Shown here in pieces: positions 1-8,384 of a stretch of 45,596 nucleotides of DNA. This DNA is from CAYTOF01 sp964439435. Its GTDB lineage: Bacteria > Bacillota > Clostridia > Oscillospirales > QAMX01. Each line of letters opens with the position of its first letter. Within the stretch, counting starts at the first letter, position 1. Location of the stretch: positions 1-45,596 of the forward strand of contig CAYTOF010000010.1 of the NCBI GenBank assembly GCA_964439435.1, read 5' to 3'. Below the pieces are notes generated by a model. That model searched no databases and had not been told where the DNA came from. It was given only the letters and a program-made list of their open reading frames with translations. Made by a program: the position numbers and the translations under genes.

Positions 1-2
1 CT

Positions 3-854
3 CTTTCTCCGACAAGCACAAGTGCAAAAAGCTCCCCAGAATCTACAGAAACCAAGCTTTTTGCCACTTCACCGGCGACAACCGGTTTCACTTCTGAGAC
101 ATATGCAATTTCGGAGCACATTATAACAACGCAGGTTCAGACAAGCACCGCAACATCGACAACCACGCCTGCCACAACGATGAAAACCACAAGCAGCGAT
201 ACGGAGACACCAAAAACAACTCCTCTCGCCACGAACACAGAACCGCCGACTTACTTTGGGGGATTTGAAAACAGCCAACAGATCATCTTGGCTGTTGTAG
301 AAAACGAGAGCACAACTGTTGCCCGCTTCTATTTTTATGAAAAAGAGGATACGGAGTGGTCCTTGACATTTTCTGCAGACGGAAGGGTGGGCAAAGCCGG
401 CATATCACCGATTTCTTCCCGCGTTCAGTCGTCAAATAAAACCCCTGCGGGAGTCATGCAAATTATCGGAGCTTTTGGGATTCTCGATGACCCGGGGGCA
501 AAATTCGACTACCGGAAGGTGAGTGGAGATATGTATTGGGATTTGAACTCGGGAAGCCCAAATTACAATCTACTCGTTTATGAAAATCCCGGCGGTATGT
601 ATGAAAGGCTTGCAGACTACACAAATACATATAAGTACGCCCTCATAACAGACTACAATCTCACACAACAAGAGGGTAAGGGCGGTGCCATCTTTGTCCA
701 CTGTAACGGGCTCGGCGCAACTCAAGGTTGTGTCAGTCTGCCTCTTGAAGAAATGAAACAGCTGGTCATAAGTGTTGACCCGCTAAAGCTGCCTGTGTTG
801 ATTGTCACCCTATCCAAAGATGTCATCGCCTATGTCGGGGATATGCCAAAATAA
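3..854 (+). CDS. L,D-transpeptidase (YkuD-like) domain protein, 5' end outside the window
   Basis: The frame is open from base 3 without a start, so the gene begins before the window; the first in-frame ATG (180) lies inside a Thr/Ser/Pro-rich linker and is not a convincing start. The linker covers about the first 80 visible residues. The globular part after it carries an HCNGLGATQGCVSL stretch, which fits the His ... Gly-Cys catalytic signature of YkuD-type L,D-transpeptidases with Cys as nucleophile. Such enzymes make 3-3 crosslinks in peptidoglycan or attach proteins outside the membrane, and the low-complexity linker would suit an exported, wall-spanning protein. The signal peptide or anchor would be upstream and cannot be seen. 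The gene converges on an oxidoreductase gene and ends at a shared hairpin. The family call rests on the motif only. Confidence 0.75.
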   Translation, partial: LSPTSTSAKSSPESTETKLFATSPATTGFTSETYAISEHIITTQVQTSTATSTTTPATTMKTTSSDTETPKTTPLATNTEPPTYFGGFENSQQIILAVVENESTTVARFYFYEKEDTEWSLTFSADGRVGKAGISPISSRVQSSNKTPAGVMQIIGAFGILDDPGAKFDYRKVSGDMYWDLNSGSPNYNLLVYENPGGMYERLADYTNTYKYALITDYNLTQQEGKGGAIFVHCNGLGATQGCVSLPLEEMKQLVISVDPLKLPVLIVTLSKDVIAYVGDMPK

Positions 855-913
855 TTGTCCTCAATGATGGAGTAAGGATCAGCCCATATCATTTCGCACA
901 AAACTTGTAATAC

Positions 914-970
914 ATATATAAAAAGCATATACAGGCAAGGACCCCTCACCTGTATATGCTTTTTATATAT
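914..970. terminator. Bidirectional terminator between convergent genes
   Basis: A perfect 22-bp inverted repeat (914-935 with 949-970) encloses a 13-nt loop. The outer part of each arm is A/T-rich, so either strand ends in a U-rich run. It separates the transpeptidase gene from the oxidoreductase gene on the other strand. Confidence 0.9.
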
Positions 971-994
971 GGGTTTATGTGTTGTCGAGCCTTC

Positions 995-1984
995 TTATAT
1001 TGCCTCGGCGGCTGCTTGGGCAAGCAGGGCACTTCTTGTGGATTCGATGGCGTCTTTTGCCGTTATATAGGGTTTGTGTTCGGGGTTTGCCATTGTGTAA
1101 AGCGCATCTTGAACATGGGATAGAGGAGGCCTTACGATGTCTGCATAGTATTCACTTTGTTTATCCGTGCAGACACGCACTTTTCCGCCCACGGTCAGTA
1201 CATCGATAGCGCCGGCGGTGCCGGTTATAAAGAACCGCGTATCCCCATGCGCCGGATATGCATCGGGTGTCAACCAGTTGACACATACCGTAGCACTGCC
1301 GCCGTTTTCCATGAGACACAGGGCTGTGCCGCAGTCTTTAAAGTCCTCATATTGTGGAAATCTCATATTTGACACACAGGCAGACAGGATTTGGGTGATT
1401 TCACAGTCGGCAAAATGACGCGCCAGATCAAAGTCGTGGACACCGATGTCATTTATGATGCCACCGTATTGTGAGCGGACAAACATCCAATCCGGCCGAT
1501 TTTCAGGGCGCAATCTGTGAGGGCGCACGAGATGCTGTTGTGCGACTGTACCTATTTCACCGCGAGAAATCAGTGTTTTGGCCGTGTATACGGCAGGGTC
1601 AAATCGCTCTGTGAGCATCAGATATAGCGGCGCTCCGCTTTCCTCCACGGCATTTTCTATGCGTTCAAGGTCTTCAAGGGTTGTGGCCATAGGTTTGTCC
1701 GCCACCACACCTATGCCCCGCTTCAAAGCCTCGATGATATATTCGGGTTTTTCATTGTTTATCCTGGCTGTCAGCAAGGTGTTTCCGCCAAGATCAAAGA
1801 GCTCCTCCAAGCTTTCACACGCCTTCGCTCCAAACTCCTTGGATGCCTGTTCTGCTGCTCCGGGCCTATCGCCGTCAAAAAATCCCAGTATTTTTACATT
1901 TTCTTCTTTCAGCGCCTCTTTCAAAAATCCCACACCGTGTCCGTGGGCAAGGCCTGCCATAATAATTTTGACTTCTTCTCTCAT
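995..1984 (-). CDS. Gfo/Idh/MocA family NAD(P)-dependent oxidoreductase
   Basis: 329 residues, the usual length for this family of sugar or inositol dehydrogenases. An N-terminal Rossmann segment (KIIMAGLAHGHGVGFL) is followed by the strand-turn GFFDGD, and the family lysine lies in VVADKPMATT, where members usually read EKP. The C-terminal half is the alpha/beta substrate-binding domain. The first glycine loop is unusual, GLAHGHG instead of GxGxxG, which some members show. AAAGGAG precedes the ATG. It lies 60 nt downstream of homoserine dehydrogenase on the same strand and may be co-transcribed, although no metabolic link is evident. The substrate cannot be deduced. Confidence 0.85.
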   Translation of the reverse strand: MREEVKIIMAGLAHGHGVGFLKEALKEENVKILGFFDGDRPGAAEQASKEFGAKACESLEELFDLGGNTLLTARINNEKPEYIIEALKRGIGVVADKPMATTLEDLERIENAVEESGAPLYLMLTERFDPAVYTAKTLISRGEIGTVAQQHLVRPHRLRPENRPDWMFVRSQYGGIINDIGVHDFDLARHFADCEITQILSACVSNMRFPQYEDFKDCGTALCLMENGGSATVCVNWLTPDAYPAHGDTRFFITGTAGAIDVLTVGGKVRVCTDKQSEYYADIVRPPLSHVQDALYTMANPEHKPYITAKDAIESTRSALLAQAAAEAI

Positions 1985-2044
1985 ACCGTCTCTCCTTTTA
2001 CGAGGGGTGCATGTTCACTCTCAGCCGCAAGCAATGGCTTTTGT

Positions 2045-3302
2045 TCAGAGCAACATAAGCTTGTTTTGTACAATCTTCTCTCCGAGCTCATCGTCAAGTT
2101 TATCAAGCTTTTCCAGAATGGTTTTTTCTTTTATATTTCGAACAATGAAAGCGCTGTCGTTTTTGCCGACATCGGCATTTTCTATAAGTTCCATCTCCTC
2201 AAATATCTGTTTTGCCGCGTCATGGGCATATTTTAGGTCACTTGCATGTATGCGCACCAGGTAATCATGGCTGACCTCACGGCAATCCGCAACATATGAG
2301 GGGAAACCCTCCTCCCAATCCATCCACTTTCTCGCGCGGTCATGCTTTGCCGCATCGATGATGTCCGCGATAACGGCACTTGCGGTGGGCATTTTCCCCG
2401 CTCCCCTGCCATAAAACATGACTTCATCCACCAAATTGCCCTTTACCATTATGCCGTTAAACACGCCTTCAATTGTGGCAAGGGGTGATGTTTCCGGCAC
2501 GAGATATGGGGCAACGGAGATATAGATGAGGTTTTCCGCTATTTTAAGTGTTCTGCCAAGCAGCTTGACTTTTCTGTCGATTGCCTCGCCAAAGGCAATG
2601 TCCTTTGAGGTTATCTGCTCGATTCCTTCGATGCGAACCGATTCGGGGTAGACATGAAAGCCGAAAGCCAAAGAGGCCAGTATGCAAATCTTTCTGCAAG
2701 CGTCGTCCCCTTGAATGTCGGCGGATGGGTCCGCCTCCGCATAGCCAAGATCCTGGGCTTCTTGCAGCGCTTCTGAAAAAGGCAAGCCCGCTTTGATCAT
2801 CCTGGTCAATATGTAGTTTGTGGTTCCGTTCAATATGCCGTAAATCTCTGTGATCTCATTTGCATTCAGGCATTGGTTGATGGGCCGGATGACGGGTATG
2901 CCTCCTCCAACACTTGCCTCAAAAAGGTAGTTTACATTTTTTTCGGCGGCAAGCTTAAAAAACTCCACCGCGTGTTGCGCAACCAGCTCTTTGTTGGATG
3001 TGATGACATTTTTTCCGGCAAGCAGAGCACGCCGAGTGAACTNNNNNNNNNNACTCACCGGCGGCCCGCGTCCCTCCGATAGTTTCCACGACGATGGAGA
3101 CTTCGGGGTCATTTTCAATTATTGTAAAGTCCTTGATAAATTTGTTTTGATAAGGACTGTCGGGAAAATCCCTAATATCCAAGATGTATTTAACCCAAAT
3201 ATCTTGTCCTGCTTTGAGGGCAATCTGTTCTCTGTGGTTTTCGAGGACCTCAGCCACGCCGCTGCCCACAATGCCATATCCGAGTATCGCAATTCCAGCC
3301 AT
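2045..3302 (-). CDS. hom: Homoserine dehydrogenase (interrupted by a 10-N assembly gap)
   Basis: Catalyses NAD(P)H-dependent reduction of aspartate semialdehyde to homoserine for threonine and methionine synthesis. Visible marks are the N-terminal GYGIVGSGV nucleotide loop, VVETIGGT, ALLAGKNVITSNKELVA, the NGTTNYILTRM segment, and GYAEADPSADIQGDDACRK. A C-terminal ACT-like domain starts near SHDYLVRIHAS. The ATG at 3302 is preferred over the GTG at 3308 because GGAG lies at good distance from it. The N run splits the gene into two frames. Joining the flanks through the shared triplet ACT gives one 414-residue frame with an in-family sequence (GGTRAAGEFTRRALLAGK), so the gene is most likely intact. 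No threonine synthase or homoserine kinase gene is nearby. Confidence 0.93.
3043..3052. other. 10-N assembly gap inside hom
   Basis: Ten N bases. On the plus strand the left flank ends ...GTGAACT and the right flank begins ACTCACC. Overlapping the shared ACT restores one reading frame, so the run appears to be a fixed-size scaffold placeholder rather than missing sequence. Confidence 0.85.
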
Positions 3303-3334
3303 ATTCACGCTCTCCCTGAATTCTTATACATTTT

Positions 3335-3363
3335 ATTGTACCATAGTATCAAAATAATCTCAA
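3335..3363 (-). promoter_or_regulatory. Promoter of hom
   Basis: Reading the minus strand: TTGAGA (3363-3358), a 17-nt spacer, TACAAT (3340-3335). The predicted start of transcription is about 25 nt before the ATG. Confidence 0.65.
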
Positions 3364-3401
3364 GATATCCGTTGATTAAACGATGCATATGAGAATTTCT
3401 C

Positions 3402-3430
3402 TTTATTTTCGTGTCGATCTATTGTATAAT
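3402..3430 (+). promoter_or_regulatory. Possible promoter of the AI-2E family gene
   Basis: A consensus -10 TATAAT (3425-3430) with a poor -35, TTTATT (3402-3407), at 17-nt spacing. It lies about 85 nt before the chosen ATG. The -10 is good, the -35 weak. Confidence 0.45.
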
Positions 3431-3514
3431 TGAACCGTGGTTTTAAAAACCCATTCTTTTTTTAATTCGCCTCTTAAACAAATGTCGCACAAGCCAGACG
3501 GCAGGAGACAACTG

Positions 3515-4636
3515 ATGGAAAAAGATAAAATCTATAAGCTGATCAAACCTGTGGTGCTGATCATCTATATTGTGCTCGGAATCATCGCCTTCAAGCTTTT
3601 TGTCGAATATGCTCTGAAGTGGATTTCACCTTTTCTTATCGGATATCTGCTCTCAAGAGCTGCACTGCCGTTAGCTCGATGGCTGTGTAAAAAGCTCAAG
3701 CTTCGCTTCAAATTCTCTGCATTTTTAGGGATTACCGTTGTCATCTTGTTCTGTTTTGTGTGTATTGGCATACTGGTGTATTTTCTGTACACATGGTTGA
3801 TGCCCTTTTTCTCAGGTCTGTCAAAGACATATGCGGATCTCTCCGTTCAGCTTTCCGCTTCGTGGGAAAAGCTCCTGGGCGCTTTTAGCTTCTTACCCCC
3901 GGGCATACGGGACTCAATTGAACAGGCCCTGACAAATATACCCCGCAATATTGACTTTGTAAACCTCTTGGTCAAGCCTTTGCTGAGTATCCTTGGCAAC
4001 TTCCCGCTGATGATTTTAACCGTCATCGCAACAGTTGTCTCCACCTTCTTCTTTGTCTATGACGATGAAAATATCTCGGCATTTACACGCAAACTCCTAA
4101 GCCCTGCCCTATATGAGCGCATAAATCGCATGTACACTCATCTGTCCAGGAGTCTGTTCCGTTGGGTTCGGGCGCAGGTCATATTGGCCAGCATCTGTTT
4201 TGTCGAACTGCTCGTGGGATTTTTAATCCTCGGGATGAAACAGGCTTTTCTCCTGGCCCTGGTCATCGCCTTTGTGGACTTCTTGCCCATACTCGGCGCC
4301 GGCACTGTTTTGATACCCTGGTCTTTAATCTCCTTGCTGCTTGGCAACTTCAAACACGCCATCGGGCTTGGCGCCATGTATGTGGTGATACTGCTGGTGA
4401 GGAACACACTTGAACCCAATATTGTGGGTCAACAGATAGGAATGCACCCGCTGGTCACCCTGCTTGGAATGTATGTCGGTTTTCGGATGTTTGGCTTTAT
4501 AGGCATGTTTATCTTGCCCCTTGCCCTTATCATGATTATTCAATTAAATGAATGGGGATATATCAAACTCTGGGAAACGGATACTCCCCAAATTCCCCCC
4601 GACATTGTGCCGGAAGCAGATCAAAAAGAAGAATAA
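3515..4636 (+). CDS. AI-2E family transporter (YtvI/PerM-like membrane protein)
   Basis: 373 residues from the ATG at 3515, which has GGAG ten bases upstream; an earlier in-frame start at 3437 lacks a ribosome site. Paired hydrophobic N-terminal helices come first, then a soluble stretch of about 100 residues (FSGLSKTYADLSVQLSASWEK onward), then a block of five or six hydrophobic helices containing FVDFLPILGAGTVLIPW and EPNIVGQQIGMHPLV. Both motifs are typical of the AI-2E exporter/PerM family. Relatives include AI-2 exporters, Na+/H+ antiporters and sporulation membrane proteins, so the substrate is open. It is flanked by divergent hom and convergent htrA, apparently as a single-gene unit. 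Confidence 0.88.
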   Translation: MEKDKIYKLIKPVVLIIYIVLGIIAFKLFVEYALKWISPFLIGYLLSRAALPLARWLCKKLKLRFKFSAFLGITVVILFCFVCIGILVYFLYTWLMPFFSGLSKTYADLSVQLSASWEKLLGAFSFLPPGIRDSIEQALTNIPRNIDFVNLLVKPLLSILGNFPLMILTVIATVVSTFFFVYDDENISAFTRKLLSPALYERINRMYTHLSRSLFRWVRAQVILASICFVELLVGFLILGMKQAFLLALVIAFVDFLPILGAGTVLIPWSLISLLLGNFKHAIGLGAMYVVILLVRNTLEPNIVGQQIGMHPLVTLLGMYVGFRMFGFIGMFILPLALIMIIQLNEWGYIKLWETDTPQIPPDIVPEADQKEE

Positions 4637-4685
4637 GCGGTATATAAAAGAGCGGGATATCCCGCTCTTTTATATACCGCTTATT
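4632..4685. terminator. Bidirectional terminator, 54-bp perfect palindrome
   Basis: Perfect dyad of 27 + 27 bp centred between 4658 and 4659, with a GC-rich core (GAGCGGGATATCCCGCTC) flanked by A/T runs. It includes the stop codon of the AI-2E gene and ends 13 nt before the stop of the HtrA gene on the other strand, so it can end both transcripts. Confidence 0.93.
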
Positions 4686-4698
4686 CTATTTAATTAAC

Positions 4699-5847
4699 TT
4701 AGCTTTCAGGTTTTTGCTCGTCAAATATAAGCTGGATTTTGATGTTTTTGTCATCTCGAATTATGCCTATCTCCGCCCTGTCACCCGCACGATATTTGTT
4801 ACGAACAACGAGTAGGTCTGTCAGGGAGTTGATCTCCGCATCGCCAATGGATGTGATGATGTCACCGGGCAATAAACCTGCCGTTTCGGCACAACTGCCT
4901 GAAGCTACACTTTCGACTCTCGCTCCCACTAGATAACCGTCTTTGTCCACCGCATTGCCGGCGGTTATTCCGAAATAAGGCCTGCCCGTCACATAGCCAT
5001 ACTGTTTTAAATCGGATACGATGTCCAAAACATCGTTTATCGGCAGGGCAAATCCCAAGCCCTCAACGCCACTGTCTGTGTATTTTGCTGTGACAACGCC
5101 GATAACTTCGCCCAGGCTGTTGAACACAGGTCCGCCGGAGTTGCCTCGGTTTATGGCGGCATCCAGCTGGAACATGTTGAGGGACTCACCCTGTTGCATG
5201 ACAATCACCCTGTCCAGGGCGCTCACCACGCCTTTTGTCAGGGAAAATGTCAGCTCTCCGAGGGGGTTGCCGATTGCGACAATTTCTTCTCCCACTGTGA
5301 TTTTGCCGCTGTCACCAAGCAATACCGGTTTTAGCCCGGTTTTTTTAATTTTGAGCAGTGCCACATCATTTGAGGAGTCAAAGCCCACTAAGGTCGCGTC
5401 ATAGCTCTCATCGTTTGAAAACGCCACGGTGAAAGTCTCCCCATCTTCAACGACATGCCTGTTTGTGACAACATAACCGTCCTCCGATATTACAAAACCG
5501 GAACCGGAGGCCGCAAATTTAGTGACCTGTCCGAATATATTCGTTGTAGAACCCTCTGTCTTTATACCCACAACAGATCCCACATATTCGGCATATATTT
5601 GAGCGGCGGACATATATCCGTTTTCTTTATTTGCCACCGTCTGTGCCGGCCTGTTCCCTTCATCTGCTCCGGGTCTCAGCCATGTAGACTGTTGGCCGGC
5701 GTTTATATCGATTGACATGCGCGGGATGGCTCCGATGAGGGCGATTGAACCACCAACTGCCCCCGCTGTTATAATGAGAGAGGCAAGTATGGCTACAATC
5801 AGGCGTAAGCGACGGCGAGATTTTTCTTTTTGCTCATTTTTCCCCAT
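4699..5847 (-). CDS. htrA: HtrA/DegP-like trypsin-type serine protease with PDZ domain, membrane-anchored
   Basis: 382 residues from the ATG at 5847, chosen because AAAGGAG lies eight bases upstream. A basic N-terminus is followed by one membrane helix (about residues 17-41), placing the protease outside the membrane. The triad is complete: His131 (VTNRHVVED), Asp161 (NDVALLKI) and Ser237 (NRGNSGGP). A single C-terminal PDZ domain starts near GRPYFGITAG. The architecture is the Gram-positive HtrA type used in envelope protein quality control. It stands alone between M32 carboxypeptidase and the palindromic terminator. Two TATAAT-like hexamers lie on its strand at 5898-5893 and 5888-5883, but neither has a well-spaced -35. 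Confidence 0.93.
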   Translation of the reverse strand: MGKNEQKEKSRRRLRLIVAILASLIITAGAVGGSIALIGAIPRMSIDINAGQQSTWLRPGADEGNRPAQTVANKENGYMSAAQIYAEYVGSVVGIKTEGSTTNIFGQVTKFAASGSGFVISEDGYVVTNRHVVEDGETFTVAFSNDESYDATLVGFDSSNDVALLKIKKTGLKPVLLGDSGKITVGEEIVAIGNPLGELTFSLTKGVVSALDRVIVMQQGESLNMFQLDAAINRGNSGGPVFNSLGEVIGVVTAKYTDSGVEGLGFALPINDVLDIVSDLKQYGYVTGRPYFGITAGNAVDKDGYLVGARVESVASGSCAETAGLLPGDIITSIGDAEINSLTDLLVVRNKYRAGDRAEIGIIRDDKNIKIQLIFDEQKPES

Positions 5848-5980
5848 GCAAAAAACTCCTTTCCTCATTATAGAAAGATTTTATTATAACTGATTATACA
5901 ACGAATATTGCAGTCACAAGTTAATACTTTGTGAAGAAACCGTAAATTATCAAAGCTTTTACCAAACTCATATATTTCGC

Positions 5981-7480
5981 TTATAAGTCATAAATTTCTG
6001 TGAACTTGTCTGTGAGATACTTTGTGTAGTACGCTGGGTTAAACTTTTCTTTGCAGCAGCGCTCGATGAGCTCCGCCGGGTCATACAGAGAACCGTGGGT
6101 GTGCACATTTTCTGCCAGCCAAGCCAAGATGTCCTCAAGTTTTCCCTGTTTTACAATCTCGCCGATATCCATCACCTTGTTGATTGTGGCATGTATCTGA
6201 GCGGCATAGGCGCTTCCGACGGCATAGGAGGGGAAATAACCAAAATGCCCTCCGCTCCAATGGGTGTCTTGGAGCACTCCTCTTTTGTTGTCCGGCGGCA
6301 CTATGCCAAGATATTGTTCCATCTTTTCATTCCAGATTTCAGGCAGGTCCCGGGAAGTTATTTCTCCGGCGAAGAGGGCTTTTTCTATCTCATAGCGCAC
6401 CATCACATGCAAACTGTATGTCAGCTCATCGGCTTCGGTGCGTATAAATGAGGGCTGGCTTTTGTTCACCGCCCGATAAAGCTCTTCGGCACTTATGTCG
6501 GAAATCGAGGGGAAGGCGTCCGCAACCGCCGGATAAATCAAATTGACAAATTCACGGCTTCGGCCGATGTTGTTTTCATAAAAACGCGATTGGCTCTCGT
6601 GCATACCCATGGACACCCCCGTGCCCAGAGAAGTGAACTCATAATCGGCGGAGGTATTTAGCTCATACAGCGCATGTCCTCCCTCGTGTATCACCGAATA
6701 AAGGGAGCTTGCAAAGAAGTCCTCTTTGAAATTTGTCGTGATGCGCACATCATCCCTGCCAAACTTCACCGTGAAGGGATGCAAGCTCTGTGCCAGTGCG
6801 CACCGCTCTTTGTCCATTTGAATCACATCCATCAAAAATAAAGCCAGCTTCTGTTGCGCTTCGGCGGGGAAATACCCATGGAGGAAGTCGTCTTTTACGG
6901 ATTCGCTTTTGTCTTTTATCTTCAATATCAAAGGCACCAAGTCCTTGCGCAGTGTGGCAAAAAAGGAATCCAAAGCCTTTATGTCCATGCCCGGCTCATA
7001 TTTGGAGAGCATCACCTCATAGGGCAACAAATCGGGTTTATAATAACCCGCAAACCTCTTTTTCATCGCCACAATCTCGTCGATAAAGGGCGCAAAGCTC
7101 TCATAGTCGTTTTCTGTTTTGGCTTTTTGCCAGATGTGCTCTGCACGGTTTACAAGCTTTATATAGTCCACATATTCTTTTTTAGGGATTGTGCTGACCT
7201 CGTCATATTCTCTTTTTAAAAGCTCAGCCTGCCGATAGAGTACGAGACCCGCCTCTTCTTTGGATGAGAGAACAAAGTCAAGAACCTCTCCCACTCGCTT
7301 TTTCGAAATCAGAGCATGGCGTTCTCTGGCAATAGCTCCCAGGGTTTCGCCTCGGTTTGCCGCGGATTTTTTAGGCGCAACGGTTGCCCCGTCAAAATGC
7401 AACAGTGCAGAAGCGTGGCTGTAGGCGTGCTTTTTTCTCTGTAGGTTTTCAAGGCTTCGCTTTGCAGTTTTTATGTTCAT
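5981..7480 (-). CDS. M32 family metallocarboxypeptidase (carboxypeptidase Taq type)
   Basis: 499 residues, normal for the family. The zinc site is visible as HEGGH at residues 265-269, with the further glutamate expected in GMHESQSRFYEN, and the conserved IRTEADELTYSLHVMVRYE and GYFPSYAVGSAYAAQ segments follow. The enzyme removes C-terminal residues from peptides with broad specificity in the cytoplasm; no signal peptide is present. GGGAGG lies five bases before the ATG. The gene is divergent from deoC and is followed at 134 nt by htrA on the same strand. Confidence 0.95.
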   Translation of the reverse strand: MNIKTAKRSLENLQRKKHAYSHASALLHFDGATVAPKKSAANRGETLGAIARERHALISKKRVGEVLDFVLSSKEEAGLVLYRQAELLKREYDEVSTIPKKEYVDYIKLVNRAEHIWQKAKTENDYESFAPFIDEIVAMKKRFAGYYKPDLLPYEVMLSKYEPGMDIKALDSFFATLRKDLVPLILKIKDKSESVKDDFLHGYFPAEAQQKLALFLMDVIQMDKERCALAQSLHPFTVKFGRDDVRITTNFKEDFFASSLYSVIHEGGHALYELNTSADYEFTSLGTGVSMGMHESQSRFYENNIGRSREFVNLIYPAVADAFPSISDISAEELYRAVNKSQPSFIRTEADELTYSLHVMVRYEIEKALFAGEITSRDLPEIWNEKMEQYLGIVPPDNKRGVLQDTHWSGGHFGYFPSYAVGSAYAAQIHATINKVMDIGEIVKQGKLEDILAWLAENVHTHGSLYDPAELIERCCKEKFNPAYYTKYLTDKFTEIYDL

Positions 7481-7530
7481 ATGCCCTCCCTTAGAGCCTG
7501 TTCATCGCAATATTTGTATTTCCTAATATA

Positions 7531-7560
7531 TTGGTATTTTAACTCAAAATGTATTATAAT
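7531..7560 (+). promoter_or_regulatory. Promoter of deoC
   Basis: TTGGTA (7531-7536), 18-nt spacer, TATAAT (7555-7560), about 33 nt before the deoC ATG. Confidence 0.55.
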
Positions 7561-7593
7561 GCAATATATCAGATCGTTTTTAAAGGAGCAAAA

Positions 7594-8253
7594 ATGGAAA
7601 TCAAAGATATACTCTCAAAAGTAGACCACACTCTGCTCTCCCCCGACGCGACATTGGACATGGTAATAGCCCTCTGTGACGACGCAGTGCAGTTTGGCGT
7701 TGCCTCCGTCTGTATCCCGCCATGCTATGTCTTGCCTGCGGCCAAGTATCTGAACGGATGCCTCCCCGTCTGCACGGTTGTCGGCTTTCCGACGGGGTAT
7801 AGCACAGTAAAAACAAAGGAAGCCGAAACTATTCAAGCCTTGGAAAACGGAGCCGATGAGATCGACATGGTTATAAATATCGGCTTTTTAAAGGGTGGCC
7901 TTCACAGCGAAGTGTTTGAAGAGATAGCCTCGCTAAAGCGCCTTTGCGGCAAGCGCATCTTGAAAGTGATCATAGAAACCTGCCTCCTCAGTGAGGACGA
8001 AAAGATAGACATGTGCAAAATCATCACAGAGGCCGAGGCTGACTATATCAAGACCTCAACGGGCTTTTCCCATGGCGGCGCCGCCATTTCCGACATTGTG
8101 CTTTTCTCCGAGCACATAGGCCCGGATGTCAAAATCAAAGCCTCGGGGGGAATCAGGTCATTTGAAGAGGCCCGCGCCATGCTCAGAAGCGGCGCAAGCA
8201 GGCTCGGCACCAGCAGCCTTGTCAAGCTTGCAAAGGGCGAGTTGCAGATATAG
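7594..8253 (+). CDS. deoC: Deoxyribose-phosphate aldolase
   Basis: 219 residues. The ATG at 7594 has AAGGAG at 7583-7588; the in-frame start at 7549 lies inside the promoter and is rejected. It cleaves 2-deoxyribose 5-phosphate to glyceraldehyde 3-phosphate and acetaldehyde in deoxynucleoside catabolism. The Schiff-base lysine is Lys153 in YIKTSTGFSHGGA; the helper residues are Asp91 (ADEIDMVIN) and Lys182 (VKIKASGGIR). Length and motifs are those of the short bacterial DeoC. No other deo genes are adjacent; the gene is monocistronic and ends at a strong hairpin. Confidence 0.97.
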   Translation: MEIKDILSKVDHTLLSPDATLDMVIALCDDAVQFGVASVCIPPCYVLPAAKYLNGCLPVCTVVGFPTGYSTVKTKEAETIQALENGADEIDMVINIGFLKGGLHSEVFEEIASLKRLCGKRILKVIIETCLLSEDEKIDMCKIITEAEADYIKTSTGFSHGGAAISDIVLFSEHIGPDVKIKASGGIRSFEEARAMLRSGASRLGTSSLVKLAKGELQI

Positions 8254-8262
8254 GCGTTTTTG

Positions 8263-8319
8263 AAAAAGCTGTATGGATTTAAAAGGGGCAGCCCCGCACT
8301 TCAATCCATACAGCTTTTT
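8263..8319. terminator. Bidirectional terminator after deoC
   Basis: A 17-bp inverted repeat (8263-8279 with 8303-8319) with AAAAA/TTTTT outer ends. The loop itself holds a small GGGG/CCCC hairpin. It can serve both deoC and pdxS, which converge on it. Confidence 0.88.
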
Positions 8320-8384
8320 GTTGTTTTATAGTATTGCAGTTGCGGCTCTGATGCGCATGTTGATCACTTCTGCGCGGCAGATGC

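Noticed and set aside
1578..2264. A 228-codon plus-strand frame over the oxidoreductase and hom genes
   Set aside because: It runs antisense across two genes and their spacer; the composition is that of a shadow frame.
3002..3118. A true frameshift making hom a pseudogene
   Set aside because: The frame change coincides exactly with the N run, and merging the flanks at the shared ACT restores the family sequence.
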